DNA from: Prochlorococcus sp. AG-402-O16
GTDB taxonomy: Bacteria; Cyanobacteriota; Cyanobacteriia; PCC-6307; Cyanobiaceae
Length of the DNA: 64,000 bases
Direction of reading: 5' to 3'
NCBI GenBank assembly: GCA_003216415.1
Contig: QCIY01000006.1
Location: 24,589-88,588 of the forward strand
In this document: in pieces, positions 1 to 10,167 of the stretch
Layout: every line of letters starts with the position of its first letter
Position numbering within the stretch: the first letter of the stretch is position 1
Notes under the pieces: generated by a model
Told to the model about the DNA's origin: nothing
What the model saw: only the letters and a program-made list of their open reading frames with translations
Database searches by the model: none
Program-made: the position numbers and the translations under genes

Positions 1-1068
1 AGATTTTATGTAGGAATAAAAAGCGGCTCCAATGGCACAACCAGGGTCACCAGGGCTTGGTGGGATAATTATTTCATCTATAAAAGGCAGTTGTGCAAGA
101 CTATCAATAGATGCTGAGTTCATAGAAACTCCCCCCGAAAAAAGAAATCTCCTAGATCTAGTAATTTTATAGGCATGGGTAAAAATTTTACGAAGTAGAT
201 AAATTGTTAAATCTTGAGCTCCCCTAGCTATATCTGCACATCTTTGAAAATCACTATCTCCGGGGATAAGTGGCACAAAAGGATTACGAGCAGGTCCTAA
301 TAACTCCTCTAATTTACTGTTAAATGAGTTAGAAGTTGATAGATGATAATCAAAATAACTCATATCAGATATTATTTTATTAGAGTTGGAATCCCAACCC
401 ATTAGCCCACTTATTAACTTTGCTGACTTACTTTTTGAATCTCCAAAAGAAGCTAATCCCATGACTTTATATTCACCTTCATTAATTGCAAACCCTAAGT
501 AATCAGTAATAGTTGAATAGAAAAGTCCCAAAGATACAGGATATGGACATTCCCACAATTCATTAATCTCGGTTGGATCAACTATTTGACTAATTGAGGC
601 CGTGCTTCTATCTCCAAACCCATCAACAACTACAGAGCAAATATCTTTTTTAGAATTAGAATATGCAAGTGCAGTCAGTGTATGAGATAAGTGGTGATCA
701 GAATAAATTAATTTAGTCTCTAATCCTCTAAAAAATTTTGCAAAATCTAGATAACAAGAAACCGATGAACGATTAAAATTACGAAACTGATGAGTAAGTA
801 GACCTAAGCTTCTTGGCATATGAAAAGAAGCTTCTTTCACGATATGTAAGAACGCACTTAAAGGTCTTTCATAGAAAGCAACTCTTTCAATATCTTTTAT
901 TTCAATATTACTGGATTCTAATAATTTTTTAATTGACCTCCAGGGGAAAGATTTATCGCCCTTTATTCGACTAAGAGATTCTTCTATGTAGAAATTAACA
1001 AGCACCCCATTATTATCAACTAATGCCGCAGAGGATTCATGATTATAACCAGTTACACCAATAAACAT
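1..1068 (-). CDS. NodU/CmcH-family carbamoyltransferase, C-terminal part beyond the window
   Basis: Open reading frame of 356 codons from the ATG at 1066-1068 to the left edge, with no stop, so the gene is incomplete here. The N-terminus (GVTGYNHESSAALV, residues 4-17) and the HHLSH motif (125-129) are typical of the Kae1-like domain of O-carbamoyltransferases, which move a carbamoyl group from carbamoyl phosphate to a sugar or alcohol through a carbamoyl-adenylate. A late FSGGVSMNS motif fits the nucleotide site. The acceptor-binding C-terminal domain would lie outside the window. It lies 20 bp downstream of the ferritin-like gene on the same strand, so the two are probably co-transcribed. 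The substrate is unknown; cell-surface glycan or natural-product decoration are both possible. Confidence 0.85.
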   Translation of the reverse strand, partial: MFIGVTGYNHESSAALVDNNGVLVNFYIEESLSRIKGDKSFPWRSIKKLLESSNIEIKDIERVAFYERPLSAFLHIVKEASFHMPRSLGLLTHQFRNFNRSSVSCYLDFAKFFRGLETKLIYSDHHLSHTLTALAYSNSKKDICSVVVDGFGDRSTASISQIVDPTEINELWECPYPVSLGLFYSTITDYLGFAINEGEYKVMGLASFGDSKSKSAKLISGLMGWDSNSNKIISDMSYFDYHLSTSNSFNSKLEELLGPARNPFVPLIPGDSDFQRCADIARGAQDLTIYLLRKIFTHAYKITRSRRFLFSGGVSMNSASIDSLAQLPFIDEIIIPPSPGDPGCAIGAAFYSYIKS

Positions 1069-1088
1069 TTTTAATATCTATGAATAAT

Positions 1089-1784
1089 TTAAAGAATAGA
1101 ATTAGATGAAATATTCATTAGATTTTTACCTTTTCTTTTGAATTCATTTAGATTCAATTTCCTAGCCATAGTTCCTGCCAAATAAGCCATAGATTTATAT
1201 ATGGGAGTTAAAAGCCTATCAAGAATCTTTATATTCGCATCATATAATTTTCTTCCTTTATTATGAATCGTCTCTCGCAATCGGTAAATCATTAACTGCC
1301 AAGGTTGTAAAGCAGGATAATGATTTAAGAAGAATTTTTTAGCCATCCCATGATGTCGTAATTCATCGGCCATTATCTTTGTAATTGTTTTTCCTTCCTC
1401 AGTACCATGGCCAACCAAAATTAATATGTTTTCGAAAGATGATTTAGCTAAAAGTTCGTTTGTATAAACAAAAGCTATAAAGTCTTTAAATTTCATCGTG
1501 TCGATCAGAAAGCCTTTATTGGAAATGTATCCCTTTGTTATTAATGAGGGAGGTGTGAATCTAAAATCTCTAGCTTTTTTAATTGAAGCTTTCTTTCCTC
1601 TTTTAGAAAGCATTTTAAAAAAAGATCTCGCATGATTATATTCATCTTTAGCATGCATAAAATAACCAAATGCTTGCTTTGGCGAGTAAGTTCCTTTACA
1701 AGCCGCAAGCATTTCTAAGGCTGAAGCCAGCTCAGCATGTGCTGTTTCAAAAAAAATAGGTAGTTCAGACTGAATCTTTTTCAT
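1089..1784 (-). CDS. Ferritin-like di-iron protein of unknown function
   Basis: 231 residues, predicted largely helical. It has the complete ligand pattern of a ferritin-like di-iron four-helix bundle: E18, E48xxH51, E110 and E141xxH144. The same pattern is found in MiaE-type hydroxylases, rubrerythrin-like proteins and aldehyde-deformylating oxygenases, so an oxygen-activating enzyme is more likely than iron storage. The C-terminal third is basic (several KGR/RKL stretches) and not part of the bundle. The gene starts 6 bp after the stop of ychF and is followed at 20 bp by the carbamoyltransferase, suggesting one transcript. The substrate cannot be read from the sequence. Confidence 0.7.
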   Translation of the reverse strand: MKKIQSELPIFFETAHAELASALEMLAACKGTYSPKQAFGYFMHAKDEYNHARSFFKMLSKRGKKASIKKARDFRFTPPSLITKGYISNKGFLIDTMKFKDFIAFVYTNELLAKSSFENILILVGHGTEEGKTITKIMADELRHHGMAKKFFLNHYPALQPWQLMIYRLRETIHNKGRKLYDANIKILDRLLTPIYKSMAYLAGTMARKLNLNEFKRKGKNLMNISSNSIL

Positions 1785-1790
1785 TTTGTT

Positions 1791-2882
1791 CTAAACATTG
1801 AATAAGAACTCCATTACATCACCTTCGTTAACAATATATTCCTTACCTTCACTTCTTAGTAAGCCTTTAGTTTTTGCATTTGCAATTGAACCTGAATCAA
1901 TTAAATTTTGATATGAAATAGTCTGAGCTCTTATAAATCCTTTTTCAAAATCAGTATGAATTACTCCTGCTGCCTGTGGCGCAGTCATCCCATCTTTTAT
2001 AGTCCATGCTTTTGTCTCCTTTTCTCCTGTAGTGAAATAAGTTTTTAATCCCAATAATTTATATGTTGATCTAATTAAAGAACTTAATCCCCCTTCTTCT
2101 ACACCTAAACCCATAAGGTAGTCTTTTTTATCTTCTGGTTCTAACTCTATTAATTCAGATTCGACTTGCGCTGATATTTTTATACACTCTGTGTTTTCAT
2201 TGCTTGCAAAACTCTGAACTTTTGATGAAAAATGATTACCTTCAGCTAAATCATTTTCATTCAAATTTGTTGCGTAAATAATTGGTTTAGCAGTAAGGAA
2301 GCCTAATTGCTTAATTATTAAATTTTCTTCTTCACTCAAAGATATTGATCTAACTGAAAGTCCTTTCTGTAGCTCTTCTTCAATTTTTTCTAGTAAATTA
2401 TCTTCTTTTGCTGCCTCTTTACTAGTTCTAACCTGTTTTTTAATTCTTTCTCTTCTTTTTTGGAGTTGGGATAAATCAGCTAAATTCAATTCCAGATTAA
2501 TTATCTCAATGTCATCCAAGGGATCTACCTTGCCGGAAACATGAATTACATCACTATCTTCAAAGCACCTCACAACATGAACTATTGCATCAACCTCCCT
2601 AATATTTGATAAAAATTTATTTCCCAGGCCCTCACCTTTACTGGCTCCTTTTACTAGTCCTGCGATATCTACAAATTCAATTTTTGTTGGGATAATATTT
2701 TGGCTAGAACTTAAATCACCTAACTCTTGTAACCTTTGATCTGGGACGGAAACTATACCTTTATTAGGTTCTATAGTACAAAAGGGAAAATTAGCCGCTT
2801 GAGCTTTAGCATTTTCTACAAGTGCATTAAATAAAGTTGATTTTCCAACATTTGGTAATCCAATAATACCGGCTTTTAACAT
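1791..2882 (-). CDS. ychF: Redox-regulated ATPase YchF (Obg-like)
   Basis: 363 residues, the usual YchF length. The P-loop GLPNVGKST is at residues 8-16, the switch region DIAGLVKGASKGEGLGNKFL is near residues 72-91, and the nucleotide-base motif is ATNLNEND rather than NKxD, which is the known reason YchF prefers ATP to GTP. A central coiled coil (about 130-165) and a C-terminal TGS domain follow. The protein binds ribosomes and is linked to stress and translation control. It is the first gene of a minus-strand run with the ferritin-like protein and carbamoyltransferase, with a divergent adaptor gene upstream. Confidence 0.96.
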   Translation of the reverse strand: MLKAGIIGLPNVGKSTLFNALVENAKAQAANFPFCTIEPNKGIVSVPDQRLQELGDLSSSQNIIPTKIEFVDIAGLVKGASKGEGLGNKFLSNIREVDAIVHVVRCFEDSDVIHVSGKVDPLDDIEIINLELNLADLSQLQKRRERIKKQVRTSKEAAKEDNLLEKIEEELQKGLSVRSISLSEEENLIIKQLGFLTAKPIIYATNLNENDLAEGNHFSSKVQSFASNENTECIKISAQVESELIELEPEDKKDYLMGLGVEEGGLSSLIRSTYKLLGLKTYFTTGEKETKAWTIKDGMTAPQAAGVIHTDFEKGFIRAQTISYQNLIDSGSIANAKTKGLLRSEGKEYIVNEGDVMEFLFNV

Positions 2883-3025
2883 TTGAAAAAATTTATGGAA
2901 AAATTATTCAGAAAACATCTTCTAGTAATATAGTATTTACTTAACCAATCTTGGATAAGTTAATTATAATCGACTTGATTATTTATTTAGTTCCCAAATA
3001 TTCTCAATTACTGTTTTCAAAAGAA

Positions 3026-4087
3026 ATGCTTGATTTAATAAAAAAAAATATAAATCTAAGAAGTGGAATTATATTACTTTCTTTAACTATATTTTTCGTT
3101 TTTATAACCAATTCCTTCAAGAAAAATAAATCAAAAGACATTTCTGATTTTGTAGTTCAAGTTGAAAAAGGAATCCTCTCAGATTCAATTAATACAAGTG
3201 GTGAAGTAAAAGCAATCAGGACAAGCAATATTGGACCTCGGAAGCAAGGTGTAATAAAAGAAATCAAAGTAGATGAAGGCGATCTTGTAAAAAAAGATCA
3301 GGTTTTAGCTTCACTTGATGATGAAGACTTTATCTATAAAATTGAAGAACTTGTATTAAATGTAGAAAAACAAAAATCTGAATTTTTAAGAAGAGAGTAT
3401 TTATATCAAGAAGGTGCAGTAAGCAAAGAAGATTACGAAAGTTATAAAAATAACTACAACATTAGTAGCGCCAAACTTAATGATGCAAAAGCTGAAAAAA
3501 GTTTCTATCTAATTAAAGCTCCTTATGGAGGAAAGATAACTGCAAAATATGCGGAGATAGGATCTTATGTCACACCAAGCACAAACTTAAGTTCAGACTC
3601 TAAAACCAAAAACTTTATTTTTGAACTATCAGAGGGTCTAGAAATTGTTGCCAAAGTTCCTGAGAGTGACATTGGCAGAATAAAAATAGGTCAAGAAGCC
3701 TCAGTAAGAATTGAGGCTTATCCCTCAAAAAAATATAGTGCCATAGTTAAAAAAATAGCTACAAGAGCTGTAAAAGATAATAACGTAACCTCATTCGAAG
3801 TAACTTTAAATTTTAAAGATATTTTTGAAGAAATTAAAATTGGAATGACTGCAGATCTTGAATTTAGAGTCGAAGGTAATGAAGAAAAAATCCTAGTGCC
3901 AACAGTTTCTATTGTCACAGAAAAAGGTGAAAAAGGAATTTTGAAAGTTGATAAAAACAATTCCCCCAAATTTGAAAAAATCGAAATTGGTATTAGTAGT
4001 GGAAATAAAACTTCAGTCATTGATGGATTAAAACCTGGAGAGCAAATCTTTATTGATATTCCACCTTGGGCTAAGAAGAGAAAATGA
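3026..4087 (+). CDS. HlyD/RND-type efflux periplasmic adaptor subunit
   Basis: Membrane-fusion protein of about 353 residues from the ATG at 3026. The frame is open further upstream to a TTG at 2951, but the ATG start gives the expected short basic N-terminus followed by one membrane helix (SGIILLSLTIFFVF). Next come a split biotinyl-lipoyl domain (VKAIRTSNIGPRKQGVIKEIKVDEGDLVKKDQ and KAPYGGKITAKYAEIG regions), a short coiled coil between them, and a beta-barrel domain. The family links an inner-membrane pump to export; no pump gene is adjacent. It overlaps polA by 4 bp (ATGA), so the two are translationally coupled. Confidence 0.85.
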   Translation: MLDLIKKNINLRSGIILLSLTIFFVFITNSFKKNKSKDISDFVVQVEKGILSDSINTSGEVKAIRTSNIGPRKQGVIKEIKVDEGDLVKKDQVLASLDDEDFIYKIEELVLNVEKQKSEFLRREYLYQEGAVSKEDYESYKNNYNISSAKLNDAKAEKSFYLIKAPYGGKITAKYAEIGSYVTPSTNLSSDSKTKNFIFELSEGLEIVAKVPESDIGRIKIGQEASVRIEAYPSKKYSAIVKKIATRAVKDNNVTSFEVTLNFKDIFEEIKIGMTADLEFRVEGNEEKILVPTVSIVTEKGEKGILKVDKNNSPKFEKIEIGISSGNKTSVIDGLKPGEQIFIDIPPWAKKRK

Positions 4088-7014
4088 GTTTAAAATCTGA
4101 AAACTCTAAAAAGCCAATTTTACTTCTAGTCGATGGCCACTCACTTGCTTTTAGAAGCTTCTATGCATTTAGCAAAGGGATTGATGGAGGTTTAACCACC
4201 AAAGAGGGATTTCCAACAAGTGTCACTTATGGATTTCTAAAAAGCCTTCTGGATAATTGCAAAAATATTAGTCCTGAGGGTGTTTGTATTACGTTTGATA
4301 CCGAAAAACCAACTTTCAGACATGAATTAGATCCAAATTATAAGGCCAATAGAGATGTAGCACCAGATGTTTTTTTTCAGGATATTGAACAACTAGAAAT
4401 CATTTTAGAAGAAAGCCTTAATTTACCAATTTTTAAATCTCCAGGATACGAAGCAGATGATCTCCTAGGAACAATTGCAAATGATGCTTCTTCTAAAGGA
4501 TGGTGCGTGAATATTCTTTCTGGAGATAGGGACTTATTTCAATTAGTAGATGATCAAAAAGATATTTATGTACTTTATATGGGTGGTGGTCCATATGCGA
4601 AAAGTGGTAATCCAACTCTTATAAATGAAATTGGAGTAAAAGAAAAATTAGGTGTTGCGCCAGAAAGAGTAGTTGATCTTAAAGCCCTAACTGGTGATAG
4701 TTCTGATAATATTCCGGGTATTAAAGGGGTAGGTCCAAAAACTGCAATTAATCTACTAAAAGAGAACGACACTCTTGATGGAATCTATCAGGCTTTGGAT
4801 AAGATTCATCAGAACAACGATAAGAAATATAAAGGATTCATCAAAGGTTCAGTTATAGAAAAGCTCAGAAACGATAAACATAATGCTTTTCTTTCCAGGG
4901 ATTTAGCAAAAATAAATACTAAGGTGCCTTTGATTTTAAGTAACGGTTATGAATTAAAAAATATAAATCAAGAACTACTTTCAGAGTCACTGCAAAAACT
5001 AGAACTATCAACACTACTTAGACAAATTGATATTTTCAATTCAACTTTCAGCAAAGGTGGTTTTGACAAAAATAATGTAGCTAAAGAGAAGGAGAAGGCA
5101 CCAAAAGTCTCAAGTAATAATGAATTAGAAAATAGTGAAAATAAAATCCCTAATATCAACGTAATTGTTGTAAATGATTTCGAATTACTTGATAAATTAA
5201 TTCAAAGATTAGACAAGACCAATCAAATAGTTTCTTTAGATACAGAGACCAATAGTTTGAATCCAATCGATGCAGAACTTGTTGGGATAGGGTTATGTCT
5301 TGGAGAAGAAAATGATGATTTATTTTATGTCCCTCTTGGTCATCAAACAAATGAAGAAACGTCCAATCAATTATCAATTGAAGATGTTTTCTCAAAGCTA
5401 AGAAATTGGATAGAAGATCCAAACAAAGAAAAGTCACTCCAAAATTCTAAATTTGATAGGCAAATATTTTTTAATCATGGACTTGATCTTAAAGGCGTAA
5501 CCTTTGACACCTTGTTAGCAGACTACCTTCTTAATAATCAGGAGAAGCATGGGTTAAGTGAAATTAGTTTTAGATTATTTGGATTTAAGCCCCCTTCATT
5601 TAAGGAAACAGTTGGGAAGAATAAAGACTTTTCATTTGTTGATATTGATGAAGCAAGTATTTACTGCGGTTATGATGTTTTTCTAACTTTTAAGATTGTC
5701 AAAATTTTTAAAGAGAGATTTTCAAAGGAAAAAGATGAATTAATCAAATTATTCGAAGAAATCGAGCTGCCCTTAGAGCCAGTATTGTCCCAAATGGAAA
5801 TGAATGGCATAACCATCGACATCCCTTATTTGGATAAACTCTCAAAAGAACTAAAAAGTACCTTAGAAGATATTGAAAGTAAAGTTTATGAGTTAGCAGA
5901 GGAGACTTTTAATCTATCTTCACCAAAACAACTTGGTGAGATCTTGTTTGAAAAATTAAATTTGGATAAGAAAAAATCACGGAAAACAAAAACAGGATGG
6001 AGTACAGATGCAGTAGTTCTGGAAAGATTAGTCGACGAACATGAAATAATCCAACATTTAATAAAACACAGAACTCTTAGCAAATTACTTAGCACCTATA
6101 TTGATGCTCTTCCAAATCTTATTAACGAAAAGACAGGAAGAGTTCATACAAACTTTAATCAAGCTGCCACAGCGACTGGGAGACTAAGTAGTAGCAATCC
6201 TAATCTTCAAAATATCCCTGTTAGGACTGAATTTAGTAGGAGAATCAGAAAAGCATTCTTGCCTGAAAAAAATTGGAAACTTTTATCAGCTGATTATTCT
6301 CAGATCGAATTAAGAATACTCGCTCACTTAGCGAATGAAGAAATACTAATAAATGCATTTCATAAAAATGATGACATTCATTCTTTGACTGCAAGATTAA
6401 TTTTTGAGAAAGAAGAAATTTCCTCTGATGAGAGGAGAGTTGGGAAAACAATAAATTTCGGAGTTATCTATGGTATGGGAATAAAAAAGTTTGCACGTTC
6501 TACAGGAGTAAGTACTCCAGAAGCAAAAGAATTCCTAATAAAATACAAAGAAAGGTATTCAAAAATTTTCAAATTTCTTGAACTTCAAGAAAGGCTTGCC
6601 TTATCAAAAGGTTATGTAAAAACAATTTTTGGTAGAAAGAGAGAATTTAAGTTTGATAAAAATGGACTTGGGAGACTAATAGGAAAAGATCCTTACGAAA
6701 TTGACTTGCAATCCGCAAGAAGAGCTGGCATGGAAGCACAGTCACTAAGAGCCGCAGCAAATGCCCCAATTCAGGGTTCAAGTGCAGATATTATTAAAAT
6801 TGCAATGGTTCAACTAAATAAGAAATTCATACAAATGAACGTTCCCGCAAAAATGCTTTTACAAGTACATGATGAATTATTGTTTGAAGTTGAACCAGAT
6901 TCTTTGGAAATTACGACGAAATTAGTAAAGAAGACTATGGAAGATTGTGTAAAATTAAATGTGCCTCTTTTAGTTGATATTGGAGTTGGAGACAATTGGA
7001 TGGAGACAAAATAA
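4084..7014 (+). CDS. polA: DNA polymerase I
   Basis: 976 residues with all three activities visible. The N-terminal 5'-3' exonuclease (about 1-290) has DGHSLAFRS and the GDSSDNIPG helix-hairpin motif. The 3'-5' exonuclease (about 360-560) keeps its catalytic residues (DTETNSL near 386; YCGYD), so proofreading should work. The polymerase domain has motif A (SADYSQIELR, about 736), motif B (RRVGKTINFGVIYG, about 785) and motif C (VHDELLFEV, about 929). It acts in Okazaki fragment processing and repair. The start overlaps the adaptor stop, and cysS follows after 24 bp on the same strand. Confidence 0.98.
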   Translation: MSLKSENSKKPILLLVDGHSLAFRSFYAFSKGIDGGLTTKEGFPTSVTYGFLKSLLDNCKNISPEGVCITFDTEKPTFRHELDPNYKANRDVAPDVFFQDIEQLEIILEESLNLPIFKSPGYEADDLLGTIANDASSKGWCVNILSGDRDLFQLVDDQKDIYVLYMGGGPYAKSGNPTLINEIGVKEKLGVAPERVVDLKALTGDSSDNIPGIKGVGPKTAINLLKENDTLDGIYQALDKIHQNNDKKYKGFIKGSVIEKLRNDKHNAFLSRDLAKINTKVPLILSNGYELKNINQELLSESLQKLELSTLLRQIDIFNSTFSKGGFDKNNVAKEKEKAPKVSSNNELENSENKIPNINVIVVNDFELLDKLIQRLDKTNQIVSLDTETNSLNPIDAELVGIGLCLGEENDDLFYVPLGHQTNEETSNQLSIEDVFSKLRNWIEDPNKEKSLQNSKFDRQIFFNHGLDLKGVTFDTLLADYLLNNQEKHGLSEISFRLFGFKPPSFKETVGKNKDFSFVDIDEASIYCGYDVFLTFKIVKIFKERFSKEKDELIKLFEEIELPLEPVLSQMEMNGITIDIPYLDKLSKELKSTLEDIESKVYELAEETFNLSSPKQLGEILFEKLNLDKKKSRKTKTGWSTDAVVLERLVDEHEIIQHLIKHRTLSKLLSTYIDALPNLINEKTGRVHTNFNQAATATGRLSSSNPNLQNIPVRTEFSRRIRKAFLPEKNWKLLSADYSQIELRILAHLANEEILINAFHKNDDIHSLTARLIFEKEEISSDERRVGKTINFGVIYGMGIKKFARSTGVSTPEAKEFLIKYKERYSKIFKFLELQERLALSKGYVKTIFGRKREFKFDKNGLGRLIGKDPYEIDLQSARRAGMEAQSLRAAANAPIQGSSADIIKIAMVQLNKKFIQMNVPAKMLLQVHDELLFEVEPDSLEITTKLVKKTMEDCVKLNVPLLVDIGVGDNWMETK

Positions 7015-7038
7015 ACCTTATGAAATACTTAGTTTAAG

Positions 7039-8508
7039 ATGATCAAACTTTTTAATACTTTAAGCAAAAGAGTTGAGGTTTTTAAGCCTATTGATGATGT
7101 AGTAAAAATTTATTGTTGTGGAGTAACTGTTTATGATTTATGTCATCTTGGTCATGCCAGAAGTTATATAGCTTGGGATGTATTAAGAAGATTTTTAATT
7201 TACAGTGATTTCAAAGTAAAGTATGTTCAAAATTTTACAGATATTGATGACAAGATCTTAAAAAGAGCGAAAGAAGAAAACAGTTCAATGAAAGAAGTAT
7301 CTGAAAAGAATATTATTGAATTTCATAAAGATATGGATTCTTTAGGGATAATGCGTCCGGATAGTATGCCAAGAGCAACGAATCATATATGCAATATCTG
7401 CTCCTTCATAACAATCCTCGAGGACAAAGGTTATGCATACTCTAGGGATGGAGATGTTTATTATTCTGTTTTTAAAAATAAAAATTATGGAAAGCTAAGT
7501 AATCAAAATATACAAGAACAAAATATCAATCAGCAAGGGAGAATGGCTAATGAGGGAAATAGTAAAAAACTAAATCCGCAAGATTTTGCACTATGGAAAA
7601 AAGCCAAAGATGATGAACCATTTTTTAATTCGCCATGGGGTAAAGGTAGGCCAGGATGGCATATTGAATGTTCGGCGATGGTTAAAGATGAATTAGGAGA
7701 TACTATTGATATCCATTTAGGTGGTTCTGATTTGATTTTTCCGCATCATGAGAATGAAATCGCCCAATCAGAAGCAGCCAATGGCAAAAAGCTAGCGAAC
7801 TATTGGTTACACAATGGGATGGTCAATGTAAATGGACAAAAGATGAGTAAATCCCTTAAAAATTTTAAAACTATCAGAGAGCTAATTAAATCAGGTATAA
7901 GCCCTATGACTTTGCGATATTTTGTTATGACTGTGAATTATAGAAAACCACTTGATTTTACTGAAGAAGCTTTAAGGAGTGCTTCAGAAGCTTGGAAAAA
8001 CATTAATGTAGCCCTTTCTTTTATGGACCTTACAAAAGGAGCTTTTAGATCTATTGATAAAAACGAATCTCTCGAAGAAGAATATAAAGAGAAAATAAGT
8101 TTTGAATTATCTCAAAAAAAGCTTAAATTTTCTGAGGTTCTTGGAAATGACCTTAATACAGCAGGTGCTATTGCAATTATTTACGATTTAGCGAAACCAT
8201 TAAAAAACTTTTTAAACCAATTTCAAAGGGTTGAAGGTTTTAAAATAGACCTAAATGAAAAATTCTTTCTACTTGAGAATTTTAAAACTCTTGAAAAGTT
8301 GACTGAGGTACTTGGTCTTAAAAAAGAGGTTTTAGTAAAAGAAAGTAAAATAAAAGAAGAAGAAATATCATCGCTTATTAATGAAAGATTGAAAGCAAAA
8401 ATGGAAAAGAATTATGCGAAGGCAGATGAAATCAGGAATTTGTTAAAAGAAAAAGGTATTGAACTTATTGATCAATCAAAGGAAATAACAACATGGATAA
8501 GGGTGTAA
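7039..8508 (+). CDS. cysS: Cysteinyl-tRNA synthetase
   Basis: 489 residues, class I synthetase. The zinc-site cysteine lies in YCCGVTVYD (26-34), the HIGH box is HLGH (36-39), the second zinc region is GWHIECSAM with HHENE, and KMSKS is present near residue 268. The C-terminal DALR-like tail ends in the usual KxYxxADxIRxxLKxxGI segment. It charges tRNA-Cys in the cytoplasm. The gene follows polA by 24 bp and precedes dxr by 82 bp, all on the plus strand. Confidence 0.98.
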   Translation: MIKLFNTLSKRVEVFKPIDDVVKIYCCGVTVYDLCHLGHARSYIAWDVLRRFLIYSDFKVKYVQNFTDIDDKILKRAKEENSSMKEVSEKNIIEFHKDMDSLGIMRPDSMPRATNHICNICSFITILEDKGYAYSRDGDVYYSVFKNKNYGKLSNQNIQEQNINQQGRMANEGNSKKLNPQDFALWKKAKDDEPFFNSPWGKGRPGWHIECSAMVKDELGDTIDIHLGGSDLIFPHHENEIAQSEAANGKKLANYWLHNGMVNVNGQKMSKSLKNFKTIRELIKSGISPMTLRYFVMTVNYRKPLDFTEEALRSASEAWKNINVALSFMDLTKGAFRSIDKNESLEEEYKEKISFELSQKKLKFSEVLGNDLNTAGAIAIIYDLAKPLKNFLNQFQRVEGFKIDLNEKFFLLENFKTLEKLTEVLGLKKEVLVKESKIKEEEISSLINERLKAKMEKNYAKADEIRNLLKEKGIELIDQSKEITTWIRV

Positions 8509-8590
8509 ATTTTAAGAAAAAAACCAATTTGAAATTTTTATTTTTTAAATACACCTTTAAATGGGAAGATATTAGAAATATCCGAGAAAA

Positions 8591-9820
8591 TTGAAATACA
8601 TTACTGTGCTCGGTTCTACTGGTTCAATAGGGACTCAAACTCTCGAAATAGCTAGTGAGCAGCCTGATAAGTTCAAAGCCGTAGCTCTTTCTGCCGGAAG
8701 AAATATTAATTTATTAACTGAACAAGTTAATACACATAAACCAGAAGTAGTTGCAATTGAGGATGAAAATCTTATAGAAGATTTAAAAGATAATATTAAT
8801 AATCTAGATTTGGATGGTGCTCCCTTGGTTTTGGGTGGAAAGCAGGGGATTAACGCAGTTGCAGCGTGGGATAAGGCAGATACTGTGGTAACCGGGATAG
8901 TAGGTTGTGCAGGCTTAATTCCAACAATGTCAGCAATTAATGCGGGGAAAAATATTGCACTTGCTAACAAAGAAACTTTAATTGCGGCAGGGCCAATTGT
9001 AATTCCTGCATTAAAGAAAAATAATAGTAGGCTTTTACCTGCTGATTCAGAACACTCTGCTATCTTTCAATGTTTACAAGGATTACCTAATTATGAAAAT
9101 GCAGATTTTTCAACAGGAGAGATACCTAAGGGTTTAAAAGCCATACATTTAACAGCTTCTGGTGGTGCTTTCAGAGATTGGGCGGTTGAGGATTTAAAGC
9201 ATGTCACAGTGGAAGATGCGACTTCACATCCTAATTGGGATATGGGAAAAAAAATAACTGTAGATTCTGCAACTCTTATGAATAAAGGATTAGAAGTTAT
9301 AGAAGCTCATTATTTATTTGGGACCTCTTACGAAAATATCGAAATAGTTATCCATCCTCAAAGTATTATTCATTCAATGATAGAGATGGAAGATTCTTCA
9401 GTATTAGCTCAATTAGGTTGGCCAGACATGAAGCTACCTATTTTATATGCTATGAGTTGGCCTGAAAGATTTAAAACAAATTGGAAAAGATTAAACCTGA
9501 GTGAAATTGGAAAATTAACTTTTAAAGAGCCAGACGAGTTTAAATATCCATGTATGGGACTTGCCTATGCCGCAGGAAAATCTTCTGGGACTATGCCTGC
9601 AGTCTTAAATGCTGCTAATGAAATAGCTGTTGAACAATTCCTTAAAGAAAAAATTTCTTTTCAAGAAATTCCAACTTTCATAAGTAAAGCTTGTGAATCA
9701 CATATGGAGAATTTGAATTTGAGTCCCGAATTGGAGGATATTCTTGAAGTAGATAATTGGGCAAGACTTTTTGTTAAGCAAGAAATTAAAAAAGGGAAAA
9801 AATACTTAACTATTGGATGA
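8591..9820 (+). CDS. dxr: 1-deoxy-D-xylulose 5-phosphate reductoisomerase
   Basis: 409 residues from a TTG start; no in-frame ATG lies before the N-terminal NADPH site [11 protein letters not shown] (8-18), so TTG is well supported. Substrate and metal residues are conserved ([39 protein letters not shown]). It converts DXP to MEP, the committed step of the non-mevalonate isoprenoid pathway that feeds carotenoids, the chlorophyll phytyl chain and plastoquinone. The stop overlaps the start of the small ferredoxin gene by 4 bp. Confidence 0.97.
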   Translation: MKYITVLGSTGSIGTQTLEIASEQPDKFKAVALSAGRNINLLTEQVNTHKPEVVAIEDENLIEDLKDNINNLDLDGAPLVLGGKQGINAVAAWDKADTVVTGIVGCAGLIPTMSAINAGKNIALANKETLIAAGPIVIPALKKNNSRLLPADSEHSAIFQCLQGLPNYENADFSTGEIPKGLKAIHLTASGGAFRDWAVEDLKHVTVEDATSHPNWDMGKKITVDSATLMNKGLEVIEAHYLFGTSYENIEIVIHPQSIIHSMIEMEDSSVLAQLGWPDMKLPILYAMSWPERFKTNWKRLNLSEIGKLTFKEPDEFKYPCMGLAYAAGKSSGTMPAVLNAANEIAVEQFLKEKISFQEIPTFISKACESHMENLNLSPELEDILEVDNWARLFVKQEIKKGKKYLTIG

Positions 9821-10167
9821 AAGTGGATATTAAAAAGCACCTTTTACTATGCGCAACACCCACAAAACAGAAATGCTTTAAAGACAATGAAGGTCAAAAA
9901 ACATGGGAATGTTTGAAAAAGACTTTAAAGGAATTTGAAAATGATCCCTCAACAAAAAACGTTCATATATTAAGATCAAAAGCTGACTGTTTAAGGATAT
10001 GTAAGAACGGCCCAATTCTTCTTGTTTGGCCTGATGGTATTTGGTACGAGAAAGTTTCTCCAGAAAAAATTTCAGAAATTTTTACCTCACATATTATTAA
10101 CGGTAAGCCAATAGAAAAATGGATTTTTAAAAAAACACCATTTTTAAATAATCCTAGACACTCATAA
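9817..10167 (+). CDS. Thioredoxin-like [2Fe-2S] ferredoxin
   Basis: 116 residues. The pattern of cysteines (C12, C20, then CLRIC near residues 52-56) and the motif [24 protein letters not shown] match the thioredoxin-like [2Fe-2S] ferredoxin family, not plant-type PetF. The 4-bp overlap with dxr suggests co-expression; electron delivery to the isoprenoid pathway (whose last two enzymes are Fe-S proteins) is an inference from position only. The 3' end overlaps the convergent hydrolase gene by 14 bp. Confidence 0.8.
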   Translation: MKVDIKKHLLLCATPTKQKCFKDNEGQKTWECLKKTLKEFENDPSTKNVHILRSKADCLRICKNGPILLVWPDGIWYEKVSPEKISEIFTSHIINGKPIEKWIFKKTPFLNNPRHS

